Below are positions 17,897 through 27,550 of a DNA stretch of 64,000 bases, one piece after another. How positions within the stretch are numbered: position 1 is the first letter of the stretch; each line of letters starts with the position of its first letter. The notes beneath the pieces are model-generated. The model worked only from the letters and a program-made list of their open reading frames with translations. It was not told the DNA's origin and searched no databases. Source of the stretch: Prevotella sp. oral taxon 299 str. F0039 (GTDB lineage Bacteria; Bacteroidota; Bacteroidia; Bacteroidales; Bacteroidaceae); NCBI RefSeq assembly GCF_000163055.2, contig NC_022111.1, positions 1,116,001-1,180,000 on the forward strand, read 5' to 3'. The position numbers and the translations under genes are program-made.

Positions 17897-19117
17897 TTAT
17901 TTAATCATTTTAAGCAAGTAAGCGCATTTCTCGGGGTTACCAAGTGTCTTGCCTTTGTCGTTCGAAAGCTTCACACAGTCGTGCCATTCACGATTCTCTG
18001 TGATGCGACATTGGGTTAATTTCACCACAATATTCATCGCATTAGCATTCTCTACATCGCAGGTTAAGAATGTTCCTATACCATAGCTGTCTTGCATTCT
18101 GCCGTCGACATACTTGTGAATTTCAATTGCTCGTTTAATGTTCAACCCGTTACTAAACACCACTTGTTTGGTTTGAGGATTGATTCCTAGTTGCTTATAT
18201 TTTGAGATAATCTTTTCAACTTGATCTTCTTCCACACCACTATCTACACGTAAGCCCGTGAACATCATTGCCATACGCTTCGAAAGGTTGTTAAAGAACA
18301 CCTTATCGCCAAAGCAATCGTAGAGATAAATGCCGTTGTCTCCGTCGTAAACGTCGCTAAATTTGCGCATTACATTAAAGTTACATTCGAACACTCCGCT
18401 CACATTTTCTTCAAATTCGATAATTTGATGACTCATTGTTCCAATGGGGGTGAGTTGATGTTTCATAGCAAAGTAGACATTACTTGTGCCCACCAGTTTG
18501 CCACTCCATGCGTGAAAGCCCTCCGAGTCGGTCGTTCCTTTCTCTTGATACACCTCTTTCAACACACGAACCACCATGTCGTGATGTGCAAACGACAAGC
18601 GTCTTCGGGTGCCCATATCGCTCAATACCAAGCCATTCGACAAAATTTCTATCGCCTTTTCTCGTGCTCTTTGCTCTTCTCTTTGGGCATCATAGCGTTC
18701 AATATCGCCCAAAAGGGTGTGCATCAATTCTGAAATAATGGTTAAGATGGGCATCTCCCACATAATGGTAGAATACCACTTGCCTCTAATAGAGATAGCA
18801 AGATGTCCTTCTTCGTCTTGACTTACACTCACTTCACTAGGGTTAAAGCGATAGCCTCGCAAGAAAGTAAAGAACCACTTAGGCAGATAATACATCTTTT
18901 CTTCCATAAAATGTATTTCTTCTTCGGTAATAACCACGTTGGGCATCAAGGCTATTTGCTCTTGAACCAGTTGGTCGAAACCTTTTGGATACACAGTTTT
19001 ATTTCTGTCGAAGAAAGTATATTCTACTTCAGCACGAGGGTATTTTTGAAGTACATAATACTGACAACTGAAGGTATAGGCATCGTTGTCGGTGAAATGT
19101 TGAATGATTTGATTCAT
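17897..19117 (-). CDS. pncB: Nicotinate phosphoribosyltransferase
   Basis: 406 residues over the full length of bacterial PncB. The N-terminus (FTDNDAYTFSCQYYVLQKYP) and the conserved SGKLVGTSNVYFA and TGLRVDSG segments mark the family; the GTSN region includes the histidine-containing phosphorylation neighbourhood. It converts nicotinate and PRPP to nicotinate mononucleotide in the NAD salvage pathway, coupled to ATP hydrolysis, in the cytoplasm. It is divergent from yaaA. A 22-nt repeat array lies 23 nt upstream of its start codon, apparently inside its leader. Confidence 0.95.
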   Translation of the reverse strand: MNQIIQHFTDNDAYTFSCQYYVLQKYPRAEVEYTFFDRNKTVYPKGFDQLVQEQIALMPNVVITEEEIHFMEEKMYYLPKWFFTFLRGYRFNPSEVSVSQDEEGHLAISIRGKWYSTIMWEMPILTIISELMHTLLGDIERYDAQREEQRAREKAIEILSNGLVLSDMGTRRRLSFAHHDMVVRVLKEVYQEKGTTDSEGFHAWSGKLVGTSNVYFAMKHQLTPIGTMSHQIIEFEENVSGVFECNFNVMRKFSDVYDGDNGIYLYDCFGDKVFFNNLSKRMAMMFTGLRVDSGVEEDQVEKIISKYKQLGINPQTKQVVFSNGLNIKRAIEIHKYVDGRMQDSYGIGTFLTCDVENANAMNIVVKLTQCRITENREWHDCVKLSNDKGKTLGNPEKCAYLLKMIK

Positions 19118-19140
19118 AATAAGTTTCTTAAGTGAGTGAA

Positions 19141-19228
19141 GAAAGCAATGCTTTTACACTGCAATGTTGATGCTTTTAGCGTGCAATATCAGTGACATTG
19201 GCACTCAATAGCATTGATATTAGAAACG
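19141..19228 (+). repeat. 22-nt tetrad repeat, array 4
   Basis: Four 22-nt units at 19141, 19163, 19185 and 19207, beginning GAAAGCAATGCTTTTA, AATGTTGATGCTTTTA, AATATCAGTGACATTG and AATAGCATTGATATTA. The array ends one base before a minus-strand -7 box (19229-19236), so it would be transcribed, in reverse orientation, as the pncB leader. Confidence 0.88.
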
Positions 19229-19236
19229 CAAAAGTA
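19229..19236 (-). promoter_or_regulatory. Candidate -7 element for pncB
   Basis: Minus-strand TACTTTTG (plus CAAAAGTA) matches TAnnTTTG. No clear TTTG lies at the usual distance. Confidence 0.45.
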
Positions 19237-19278
19237 CTATTAAATTTTCAGAACGCTCTCGTTTTAACAGAAAAATAC

Positions 19279-19286
19279 TATCTTTG
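19279..19286 (+). promoter_or_regulatory. Candidate -7 element for yaaA
   Basis: TATCTTTG matches TAnnTTTG, 33 nt before the yaaA start. The -33 element is not recognisable. Confidence 0.5.
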
Positions 19287-19318
19287 TTCCTAATAATACA
19301 AAAATAAACCTCTTTTAT

Positions 19319-20077
19319 ATGCAAATACTTTTGTCGTGTGCTAAAGACATGATTGCCCAAACCGAGTGCGCAAAAATTCAACAAACTGAACCCCTCTTTC
19401 TTCAACAAGCCATTGATAATGCTCGTGAAATGGCTGCTTATTCGGCAGAAGAGCTGTCGAGTATGCTCAAAATCAACGCTCAACTGGGTGCAATCAACAA
19501 AATGCGCTACAACAATTTCATGCTCCCTCAAACCACGCTCCCAGCGGTTTTGGCTTATTCGGGCATTGCATATAAATATTTAAATGCGCAGTCGTTTTCT
19601 AAAAAACAGATGAATTTCGCTCAAAAACACCTGTGGATCACCTCGTTTTTATATGGTCTTTTGCGCCCATGCGACGGCATTCAGAACTACCGACTCGAGG
19701 GAAATGTGGTGCTACCCAATAACAATATGTCGATGTTCGACTTTTGGAAACCTCTGCTTACCGATTGTTTAATCGACTCTGTGAAGCAAGACGACAGCAT
19801 ACTTGTGTATCTTGCCAGTGCCGAAATGAAACGTTTGTTCGACTGGAAGAGGGTTACTAAGGAGATAAAAGTTATTCAACCTGATTTTATGGTGCACAAA
19901 GACGGAAAGCTAAAAAGCATTGTTGTGTATGCAAAGATGTGCCGAGGAACGATGACTAGATACATCATTGAGAACGAATGCAAGCATATCGACCAATTAA
20001 AAGACTTCGATTTTGAAGGTTTCGAGTTTCATTCTGAAGATAAAAAAGCAGGTAAACTGCTCTTCACACTCGGTTAA
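19319..20077 (+). CDS. yaaA: Peroxide stress protein YaaA family
   Basis: 252 residues, the usual length of YaaA (formerly DUF328), recognisable from MQILLSCAKDM, GLLRPCDGIQNYRLEG and the C-terminal YAKMCRGTMTRYII region. In E. coli YaaA lowers free iron during hydrogen peroxide stress and binds DNA; the biochemical reaction is not firmly known. It is a single gene with its own -7 box, divergent from pncB and not clearly linked to the locus downstream. Confidence 0.9.
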   Translation: MQILLSCAKDMIAQTECAKIQQTEPLFLQQAIDNAREMAAYSAEELSSMLKINAQLGAINKMRYNNFMLPQTTLPAVLAYSGIAYKYLNAQSFSKKQMNFAQKHLWITSFLYGLLRPCDGIQNYRLEGNVVLPNNNMSMFDFWKPLLTDCLIDSVKQDDSILVYLASAEMKRLFDWKRVTKEIKVIQPDFMVHKDGKLKSIVVYAKMCRGTMTRYIIENECKHIDQLKDFDFEGFEFHSEDKKAGKLLFTLG

Positions 20078-20342
20078 TTGCAAACGAAGTGCTCGTCTTT
20101 ACCTCAACACGCCCGCCTCTTTTGTTGGTGGGTTGTGTGCTAAATAATCCAACTTAATGATGCTCTTTTGTGGAAAAGCTTTATTTAAAAGATCAGGAAA
20201 AGGGTCAAACAATAGCTTTCAATAGGCTTCATTGGATGCCATAACACACCTATATATATTCCTTTCTCTTTAAACTTGTGTTTAGTTTTATTTATTAATA
20301 TTAAATATATGTATAAAAAATAAACCTTTATAAATCATTATA

Positions 20343-20350
20343 TATATTTG
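20343..20350 (+). promoter_or_regulatory. Candidate -7 element of the locus 1 operon
   Basis: TATATTTG matches TAnnTTTG, giving a leader of roughly 110 nt before susC. No TTTG is found at -33, which fits a promoter needing an activator, as is common for Sus-like operons. No regulator gene sits beside this locus. Confidence 0.5.
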
Positions 20351-20406
20351 CATTGATAAACCTAAACGGCTAAACAATCAATAGCTATACAATAAAACAA
20401 AGCCCT

Positions 20407-20425
20407 CTCGATATCTTTTATCGAG
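20407..20425 (+). promoter_or_regulatory. Leader hairpin before susC of locus 1
   Basis: CTCGATA (20407-20413) pairs perfectly with TATCGAG (20419-20425) around a 5-nt loop, in the untranslated leader 40 nt before the susC ATG. No T-run follows, so it is not a terminator. It could affect mRNA stability or bind a small RNA. Confidence 0.4.
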
Positions 20426-20465
20426 GTCTTATGTTCGAACAGAGCATTAATAAATCTATAAATAA

Positions 20466-23400
20466 ATGAAAACAGGAAAAATTTTCCCAGTAAGTGTTTT
20501 TCTATCTTGCTGCTGTTTAGAAGCATTTGCAAGTACACCTGCCAACTCTACTCATCTTTTAGGTAGAAGTTCAATGGATCTTAGCCCAAATGTAACAGCT
20601 TTAGAGAACCGAGAAGCACAACAGTCTAACAGTGATGTTAAGGTAACAGGAAGAGTTGTAGACGAAGCAGGCGAGCCTGTTATTGGTGCAACCATTCGCA
20701 TAAAAGGCGCAAAAGCTGCTACCAATGGTGCCATAACAGATGCAGATGGCAAGTTCTCGTTAACCATTCCTAAAGGTGCAACCCTTTTAGTGAGCTACAT
20801 TGGTATGGTAACTCAAGAGGTGAAACACGCAGGAAGTGGCAGTTTAAACATTGTTTTAAAAAGCAATGCACTAACAATAGACCAAGTGGTGGTGACGGCA
20901 TTGGGTATTAAACGTGCAGAAAAAGCATTGAGCTATAACGTGCAAAAGGTGTCGGCCGAAGAGCTTACACGCAACAAAGACGCCAACTTTGTTAACTCGC
21001 TAGTGGGCAAGGTGGCTGGTGTTCAAATCAATACAGGTGCAGGTGGAGCCGGAAGTGCTGTGCGTGTGGTGATGCGTGGCACAAAGTCTATCGAAAAAAG
21101 CAACAACGTTTTGTATGTAATAGATGGTGTTCCGATGTATAATCACTCTTTTGGTGGAGGCGAAGGAACCTACTCAACACCGATGGGTTCGGAGAGTTCG
21201 GCCGACATAAACCCCGAAGATATTGAGAGTGTAAACATGTTAACAGGTCCATCGGCTGCGGCTTTATATGGTAGCGACGCTGCCAATGGTGTTGTGATTA
21301 TTAACACCAAGCGTGGAAGTAAAGACAAAACAACGGTTACGGTGAGCAATAGTAGCACGTTTTCGCATGCTACCTTCTTGCCAAAAACTCAAAACAGCTA
21401 TGGCACAAGCTCGGGTTTAATGAGCTGGGGAAGCCAACAAAACGGCAATTTCGACATTGCTAAATTTTTCAACACAGGCTCTAACATCATTAATTCGGTG
21501 TCGCTATCAACTGGCAATAGCAAAAATCAAACCTATATATCGGTTTCTACTACAAACGCAAAAGGCATTGTTTTAGAAAACACTTATTCACGTTATAATT
21601 TCACAGCACGCAACACAACATCGTTTCTTAACGATAAATTATTGTTAGATTTTGGTGCAAACTATATCGTTCAGAAAGATGCCAACATGGTTTCGCAGGG
21701 TAAATACAACAACCCTTTGCCTGCTTTGTATTTATTTCCACGAGGAGATAACTTCGATGAAGTTCGCAATTTCGAGCGTTGGGACCCTATTTTGGGCTAT
21801 ATGACACAATATTGGCCCTATGGAGAAGGGGTGCACTCGTTGCAAAATCCTTATTGGGTTCAAAAGCGAATGACACGCACTACAGACAAACATCGCTATA
21901 TGTTGAATGCTTCTTTAAAATGGAATGTGCTCGATTGGCTAAATGTTGTTGGACGTGTTAGAGTGGATAACTCAGAATATCGTTTGTTAAATAAGAATTA
22001 TGCTTCGACTCTTTTAACCATTTCGGATGCGAATGGAGGCTACGGAGACCAAACACAACACGACCGAACAATATATGGTGATGTGATGGTTAACATCAAC
22101 AAACGTTTTGGAGAGGATTATAATCTCACGGCGAACATTGGTACTTCGATTAAAGATCAAATGTTTGAGTCAGCAGGAGGAACAGGTAATTTGTTGCTAC
22201 CAAACTTCTTTGCGATGAACAACATTAACTATTCGAATAAGTATAAAACCATTCAAGAGGGCTGGCACGACCAAACTCAATCGATATTTGGATCGGTGGA
22301 ACTGGGCTATAAAGATATGCTTTACTTAACAGTTACAGGCAGAAACGACTGGGCTTCGCAGTTAGCTTATTCTGATCAGCCGTCGTTCTTCTATCCTTCA
22401 GTGGGCGTTTCGGCTGTAATTTCTAACATGGTTAAGCTTCCTAAGTGGATTACTTTTGTAAAAATGCGTGCCTCTTATTCTGATGTTGCTTCGGCTTTTG
22501 ATCGTTTCTTGTCTAATCCAAGCTATCATTTCAATAACCAAACCCATTTGTGGGAGAAGTCGAATATCGCTCCATTAGAACACATGAAACCCGAGAACAC
22601 ACGCTCGTGGGAACTTGGATTGAACTCTAAATTTTTAAATAACACCATCAATTTAGATGTAACCCTATATCGCTCGAACACCTATAACCAAACAATTTAT
22701 GGCAAAACAAGTACATCTTCGTTGTATTCTGAACAAATTGTGCAAAGCGGAAACGTACAAAACCAAGGTATAGAGCTAACGTTGGGCTATCGTAACACAT
22801 TCGGAAAAATTGGCGTTGCATCGACTCTCACCTACACATTAAACCAAAATAGAATTAAAGAATTATCAAAAGCAAGCGTCAATAGCGAGGGTATTCCTGA
22901 AATTCAAAAAGCCTATTTGGGTGCAAGCTCTGTTGCTCCACAAGTTATTCTACGTGAAGGTGGCACCATGAGCGATATCTATATCAAGCACGAATTGAAG
23001 AGAGATCCTAATGGAAACATTGCTATCGATCCTTCTTCGGGCAATTTAAGTATGCAAGAAACAGGCTTGAGAAAGGCTGGAAGATTAGCTCCTAACTACA
23101 ATATGGGCTGGAACAACTCTATTTCTTATCAAGGACTTACACTTGGTTTTGTTGTTTCTGCACGTGTTGGTGGATTGGTTTACTCGGCAACACAGGGCAT
23201 TTTAGACTATTATGGAGGATCGCAAGCCTCTGCAGATGCACGCAACAATGGCGGTGTTCCTATTAATTATGGAAAGATTGATGCTAAGAAATACTATCAA
23301 ACAATATCTACAGCAGAAGGAGGTTACGGTACTTATTACTTATATAGTGCCACCAATGTTCGCCTTCAAGAATTGAGTTTGAGCTATGATTTTCCTAAGA

Positions 23401-23588
23401 AATGGTTCCATAATAAGTTGAATTTATCTGTAGGACTACTTGCACGAAACCTTTGGATGATATATTGTAAAGCTCCATTCGATCCCGAATTGTCAGCTTC
23501 AACAAGTAGTAACTTCTATCAAGGGGTAGACTATTTTATGCAACCTTCTACTCGAAACATTGGTTTTAATGTTAAAGTTCAATTCTAA
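20466..23588 (+). CDS. SusC-like TonB-dependent outer-membrane transporter (locus 1)
   Basis: 1040 residues. After a signal peptide (about 1-23) comes a carboxypeptidase-regulatory-like domain (about 56-135, from VTGRVVDEAGEPVIGATI). A TonB-box-like stretch (DQVVVTALG, about 141-149) and a plug domain follow (LVGKVAGVQI, then VLYVIDGVPM). A large beta-barrel ends in an aromatic C-terminus (NIGFNVKVQF). SusC proteins import oligosaccharides across the outer membrane using TonB energy, capped by a SusD lipoprotein, which is the next gene. The GH18 enzyme and two DUF1735 lipoproteins downstream suggest N-glycan fragments as cargo. Confidence 0.95.
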   Translation: MKTGKIFPVSVFLSCCCLEAFASTPANSTHLLGRSSMDLSPNVTALENREAQQSNSDVKVTGRVVDEAGEPVIGATIRIKGAKAATNGAITDADGKFSLTIPKGATLLVSYIGMVTQEVKHAGSGSLNIVLKSNALTIDQVVVTALGIKRAEKALSYNVQKVSAEELTRNKDANFVNSLVGKVAGVQINTGAGGAGSAVRVVMRGTKSIEKSNNVLYVIDGVPMYNHSFGGGEGTYSTPMGSESSADINPEDIESVNMLTGPSAAALYGSDAANGVVIINTKRGSKDKTTVTVSNSSTFSHATFLPKTQNSYGTSSGLMSWGSQQNGNFDIAKFFNTGSNIINSVSLSTGNSKNQTYISVSTTNAKGIVLENTYSRYNFTARNTTSFLNDKLLLDFGANYIVQKDANMVSQGKYNNPLPALYLFPRGDNFDEVRNFERWDPILGYMTQYWPYGEGVHSLQNPYWVQKRMTRTTDKHRYMLNASLKWNVLDWLNVVGRVRVDNSEYRLLNKNYASTLLTISDANGGYGDQTQHDRTIYGDVMVNINKRFGEDYNLTANIGTSIKDQMFESAGGTGNLLLPNFFAMNNINYSNKYKTIQEGWHDQTQSIFGSVELGYKDMLYLTVTGRNDWASQLAYSDQPSFFYPSVGVSAVISNMVKLPKWITFVKMRASYSDVASAFDRFLSNPSYHFNNQTHLWEKSNIAPLEHMKPENTRSWELGLNSKFLNNTINLDVTLYRSNTYNQTIYGKTSTSSLYSEQIVQSGNVQNQGIELTLGYRNTFGKIGVASTLTYTLNQNRIKELSKASVNSEGIPEIQKAYLGASSVAPQVILREGGTMSDIYIKHELKRDPNGNIAIDPSSGNLSMQETGLRKAGRLAPNYNMGWNNSISYQGLTLGFVVSARVGGLVYSATQGILDYYGGSQASADARNNGGVPINYGKIDAKKYYQTISTAEGGYGTYYLYSATNVRLQELSLSYDFPKKWFHNKLNLSVGLLARNLWMIYCKAPFDPELSASTSSNFYQGVDYFMQPSTRNIGFNVKVQF

Positions 23589-23604
23589 AACAACAAAGAT
23601 TCTT

Positions 23605-25125
23605 ATGAAAAATATAAGTAAAATAATAGCACTCTTTCTCTTTACACTTGGCGTTAGTGCGTGCACAGACAACTTTGAAGAGTATAACACGAACAAATAT
23701 GCAGTGTATAAAGGTGTACCTTCTGTGCTTCTTCCTGCAATGATGGAGCCTTTGATGTTTGTTCAGCAAAACAATTCGCAGATGATAGACCAAATGGTGG
23801 GTGCATTAGGCGGTTATATGACCTGCTCGAACCGATGGGGTGGACAAAACTTCGATACCTTTAATCCTTCGGAAGGATGGAATGCTATTCCGTTTAACAC
23901 TCCCTTTAAAGGACTTGTGAACCTTTATAGCATAGAAGAAGCCACTAACAAATCGGGACATTTCTGGGCTATGGCAACTCTATTAAAGGCTGCTGTGCTT
24001 ATGAGAGTGTGCGATTGTTATGGCCCAATACCATATAGTAGTATTGCAAATGGCAAATTCAACACTGCTTATGAGTCGGTAGAAGATGTTTATGCACACA
24101 TCATTTCCGACCTAACATCGGCAGCTAACACATTATATCAATATAGCAAACAATATCCTTCATCACGTCCTTTGGCGGCAAACGATTTGCTTTACGAAGG
24201 TGATTACAGCAAATGGGCACGCTTAGCCAACTCTATTGCACTGCGTGCAGCAGTGAGAATTGGCGACAAAACAGCTGCAGAACAAATATGTATGAGCCCT
24301 GCTGGATTGATAGATGCTAACCAATATAATGCTTTAATGTCGCCTGGAGTGCAAGGAAACCCATATCAATTGGCCTCAACAGGCTGGGGAGATCTTCGTG
24401 CAAGTTCGTCTATTGTCGATTATATGAATGGCTATAACGACCCCCGTCGTGATGCTTATTTCACCACATCGGCATTCGATCACACTCGTTATATTGGCAT
24501 GCGCACTGGCGAAGCCGCTTTCCAAAAGCAAGATGTAGCAAACTATTCGTTGCCAAAATTTCAAACAACATCACCCCTTCCCATTTGTGTTGCTGCCGAA
24601 GTGGCCTTCTTAAAAGCAGAATGCGCATTGAAAGGGTGGAACGTTGGTGGAACTGCTGAGGCGTTTTATAAAGAAGGAATAAAACTTTCTATGGAACAAC
24701 ATGGCGTAGATGCCAATGCAACACAAGCCTATATCAATAACAACACGGCAACACCCGACGGACATTCGAACGACCCTCGTGGATCAAAATATAACTATCA
24801 ACGCAACACAAAGGTTAAAATTCAATGGGATGCTGATGGTAACAATCAAAACTTAGAACGCATTATCACACAAAAATGGATTGCAATGTACCCCATGGGA
24901 CTCGAAGCATGGGCTGAATATCGACGCACAGGATTCCCTGAATTGGCTCCTTCGATCAACAATTTAAATTCTCAAGTGATAACAAATACGATGCGAGGAA
25001 TGCGCCGTTTGCACTATCCTGACACAGAAAAAGACTTGAATAAGCAAAACTATCAAAATGCAATAAAATTGTTGAATGGTGAAGATAACGAGGCTACAGA
25101 CTTGCCTTGGGCTAAAAAAAACTAA
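23605..25125 (+). CDS. SusD-like glycan-binding lipoprotein (locus 1)
   Basis: 506 residues from ATG 23605, placed right before a lipoprotein signal (FLFTLGVSACTDN, lipid on Cys19). An in-frame upstream ATG at 23560 lies inside susC and would spoil the signal peptide, so I rejected it. The SusD/RagB alpha-helical fold is indicated by YDCYGPIP-like (CDCYGPIPYS), TPR-like helices and the C-terminal region EAWAEYRRTGFPELAP, common in this family. It sits on the outer membrane as the lid of the SusC barrel and binds the released glycan. It starts 16 nt after susC. Confidence 0.93.
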   Translation: MKNISKIIALFLFTLGVSACTDNFEEYNTNKYAVYKGVPSVLLPAMMEPLMFVQQNNSQMIDQMVGALGGYMTCSNRWGGQNFDTFNPSEGWNAIPFNTPFKGLVNLYSIEEATNKSGHFWAMATLLKAAVLMRVCDCYGPIPYSSIANGKFNTAYESVEDVYAHIISDLTSAANTLYQYSKQYPSSRPLAANDLLYEGDYSKWARLANSIALRAAVRIGDKTAAEQICMSPAGLIDANQYNALMSPGVQGNPYQLASTGWGDLRASSSIVDYMNGYNDPRRDAYFTTSAFDHTRYIGMRTGEAAFQKQDVANYSLPKFQTTSPLPICVAAEVAFLKAECALKGWNVGGTAEAFYKEGIKLSMEQHGVDANATQAYINNNTATPDGHSNDPRGSKYNYQRNTKVKIQWDADGNNQNLERIITQKWIAMYPMGLEAWAEYRRTGFPELAPSINNLNSQVITNTMRGMRRLHYPDTEKDLNKQNYQNAIKLLNGEDNEATDLPWAKKN

Positions 25126-25207
25126 ACATTGGTATTATTAAAAACAACCAAAATGTTGGTAGTTTTATCTAATCATTCCTATTTATAAACGAATAACATT
25201 ATATATT

Positions 25208-26278
25208 ATGCATAATATTTTTAAAGCACTATCATTGTTTGGCTGCTCTATAGTGGCGTTTGCGTGTAGTGATTGGACTGATGCAGAGGCAGTTCAAATG
25301 ACAAAATATTCTAATACAGAGATTGCAAAGAAAGAAACCTACTACCAAGCACTAAGAGAATGGAAGGCAACCAAGCACTCTATATCGTTCGGTTGGTTTG
25401 GAGGTTGGAGCAATCCAGGCGCTTCTACAACCAATATGTTGGCAGGTCTTCCCGATTCTATCGATGTTGTTTCGCTCTGGGACAACTCCACTAACTTATC
25501 AGAAGGACAAAAAAAAGATCTCGAGTTCGTTCAAAAAGTAAAGGGAACAAAGGTTCTATTCTGTAGCTTTACATCGTATGTGGGACAACATGCAACGCCA
25601 AAGGAACACGATATCGACGAAACCACTCGAAATAAGTTCTGGGGTTGGGAAGATGGCGACACCAAAAAGCAAGAAGAGGCCGTTCGAAAATATGCCAATG
25701 CCATTGTAGACACGCTCAACAAATATAACTATGATGGATTTGATATCGACTTCGAACCAAACTATGGCTATGGAGGAAAGCTGGCAAGTAATAACGATTT
25801 GATGCATATCTTCATCACCGAGCTGGCTAAAAGCATAGGACCCAAGTCACCACATCCCGAGAAATTGCTCCTTGTAGATGGCGAACCACAAACCTTAAAC
25901 GCAGAAACAGCACCTTATATCAGCTATTATGTGATACAAGCCTACTTTGCTAAAGAGGGCAATTTGGATGGCCGTTTACAAACAGGTATAAACAAATTTA
26001 AATCGGTTATGACTGAAGAAGAAATCACAAATCGTTATATAATGACCGAAAACTTAGAGAGTGCCATCGATTGTTTAAATGGTGGCTATCCTTTTTCTAC
26101 ACGTGATGGACGCTCAACTCCTTATCGTTCATTAGAAGGTTTTGCTCGTTGGCAACCAATAAACGGCTATATGAAAGGCGGATTTGGAGCCTATCACATC
26201 GACGGCGAAGCAGTAAACACACCTGCTTATAAATACCTACGACGTGCCATTCAGGCTCAAAACCCAGCAGTGAGATAA
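25208..26278 (+). CDS. GH18 endo-beta-N-acetylglucosaminidase, surface lipoprotein
   Basis: 356 residues with a lipobox ending at Cys20, so anchored to the outer membrane. The GH18 signature DGFDIDFE (176-183) has intact Asp179, Asp181 and the catalytic acid Glu183. Hydrolysis would use the substrate N-acetyl group. Bacteroides GH18 enzymes in the same context (SusC-SusD-GH18-DUF1735) cut between the two core GlcNAc residues of N-glycans, releasing high-mannose or complex glycans from glycoproteins. The 82-nt gap to susD and the shared strand support one operon. Which N-glycan class it prefers cannot be read from sequence. Confidence 0.85.
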   Translation: MHNIFKALSLFGCSIVAFACSDWTDAEAVQMTKYSNTEIAKKETYYQALREWKATKHSISFGWFGGWSNPGASTTNMLAGLPDSIDVVSLWDNSTNLSEGQKKDLEFVQKVKGTKVLFCSFTSYVGQHATPKEHDIDETTRNKFWGWEDGDTKKQEEAVRKYANAIVDTLNKYNYDGFDIDFEPNYGYGGKLASNNDLMHIFITELAKSIGPKSPHPEKLLLVDGEPQTLNAETAPYISYYVIQAYFAKEGNLDGRLQTGINKFKSVMTEEEITNRYIMTENLESAIDCLNGGYPFSTRDGRSTPYRSLEGFARWQPINGYMKGGFGAYHIDGEAVNTPAYKYLRRAIQAQNPAVR

Positions 26279-26369
26279 TAAAATAAAACCTTATGATGGG
26301 CTCCTTGTTCTGCTTTGGCAACAAAAAAAACAGCTCATATCATTTAAAATAAATTTTAAAAGATTTTTT

Positions 26370-27539
26370 ATGAAACTAATTCGATACATGCTTTTATGTA
26401 ACCTGATATTGTTTATATCATGCAATGATGCAGATTACAAAACGCTAAACAATAGTGCTTTCATCAACGAGAGCCGTACTTCATCGAGTACAAAAGTTAT
26501 TATCAACGACGATGGTGCAACAACCGAAATAACTCCATGCCTCTCTACAATAGCAACACACGATTGCAAGCTTAAACTTGTGGTAGATACTGCCTTGCTA
26601 AATCAATATAACGAACAGCAAGGAACAAGCTATATAACACTTCCCGACAGCACCTTCACAATGCCTTCAGAGGTTGTTATCCCTAAAGGACAATACTCTG
26701 TCGACCCTGTAAAGATTAACATTAAGCCTTTAACACAAGCTATGATAGGCGAAAGCTATGCCATTCCCATTCGTCTTATTAGCGAAAACAGCGACATTCC
26801 TGCAATGTCTAAAACGGGTTCGTTCGTCATTACAACCGAAGCAATTGTCACTTCATCACTTCCTCAGTTCACTGGTGCACCGATGTTAGAGGCTGCAATG
26901 CCTAAGGGAGACGAAACATTTAACGAATATACCATAGAAGTTAAGTTCCAAGTGAGTGACACTGGCGACCGAGATCGTGCCGTTTTTGTTAACAGCGGAC
27001 CTGGAGAAACTAACTTTGTGTTGCTTCGTTTCGAAGATCCTCAAAGCGACAATGGAGGACATAAGGCGCACTCTTTAGTGCAAATTGTGGGTAGAAACCG
27101 CATTTATATGAATCCTTCTTTCTCTTTCGAGCCAAATAAATGGCAACACTTGGCACTCACTTGCGATGGTTCTCACTATCGTTTGTATATCAATGGTGCC
27201 TTTGCTGGTGTTAAAGATATCCCTGCTGGTAGCACCACCTTTAAACAATTTAAATGGTTTACCAAAGGAGATGATCCTTATAGCCGTTGGGGAAACTGCA
27301 AAATTCTAATCACCGAAGCCCGTGTTTGGTCGGTTTGTCGCACCGAAACACAAATACAAAAGAGTCAATCAACAGTAAGTCCGAAAGCAAAAGGCTTAGA
27401 AGCTTATTGGAGATTTAATGAAGGAACGGGCAATGTGTTCCACGATGCAACAGGAAAAGGACACACCATCACCACAACTCAAACACCAACTTGGGTTGAA
27501 GGAATAAAGTCAATAGATGAACATACCGATTGGAAATAA
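26370..27539 (+). CDS. DUF1735 plus LamG-like surface glycan-binding lipoprotein
   Basis: 389 residues; a lipobox ends at Cys19 (ILFISCND). An N-terminal DUF1735 beta-sandwich (about 35-155) contains the family phrase LVVDTALLNQYNEQQGTSY. A concanavalin/LamG-like domain follows (about 170-375), with WQHLALTCDGSHYRLYINGAF and ITEARVWSVCRTETQIQ. These proteins bind glycan at the cell surface and hand it to the SusCD complex. No catalytic motif is seen. It lies 91 nt after the GH18 gene and ends 11 nt before the next start. Equivalent proteins accompany Bacteroides N-glycan loci. Confidence 0.85.
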   Translation: MKLIRYMLLCNLILFISCNDADYKTLNNSAFINESRTSSSTKVIINDDGATTEITPCLSTIATHDCKLKLVVDTALLNQYNEQQGTSYITLPDSTFTMPSEVVIPKGQYSVDPVKINIKPLTQAMIGESYAIPIRLISENSDIPAMSKTGSFVITTEAIVTSSLPQFTGAPMLEAAMPKGDETFNEYTIEVKFQVSDTGDRDRAVFVNSGPGETNFVLLRFEDPQSDNGGHKAHSLVQIVGRNRIYMNPSFSFEPNKWQHLALTCDGSHYRLYINGAFAGVKDIPAGSTTFKQFKWFTKGDDPYSRWGNCKILITEARVWSVCRTETQIQKSQSTVSPKAKGLEAYWRFNEGTGNVFHDATGKGHTITTTQTPTWVEGIKSIDEHTDWK

Positions 27540-27550
27540 AACAAAAAGTT

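Larger units (their letters stand above)
20078..20465. other. Intergenic region upstream of locus 1
   Basis: 388 nt. 20151-20242 shows a weak resemblance to the 22-nt family (AAAAGCTTT, AAAAGGGTC and AATAGGCTT starts spaced 23-24 nt) but is too irregular to call. 20270-20345 is very AT-rich. A -7 box lies at 20343-20350 and a small hairpin at 20407-20425. Confidence 0.4.

Noticed and set aside
20151..20242. Possible eighth 22-nt tetrad
   Set aside because: Units start AAAAGCTTT, AAAAGGGTC and AATAGGCTT, but spacing is 22-24 nt and the middle motif TGCTTTTA is absent; chance AT-rich similarity cannot be excluded.
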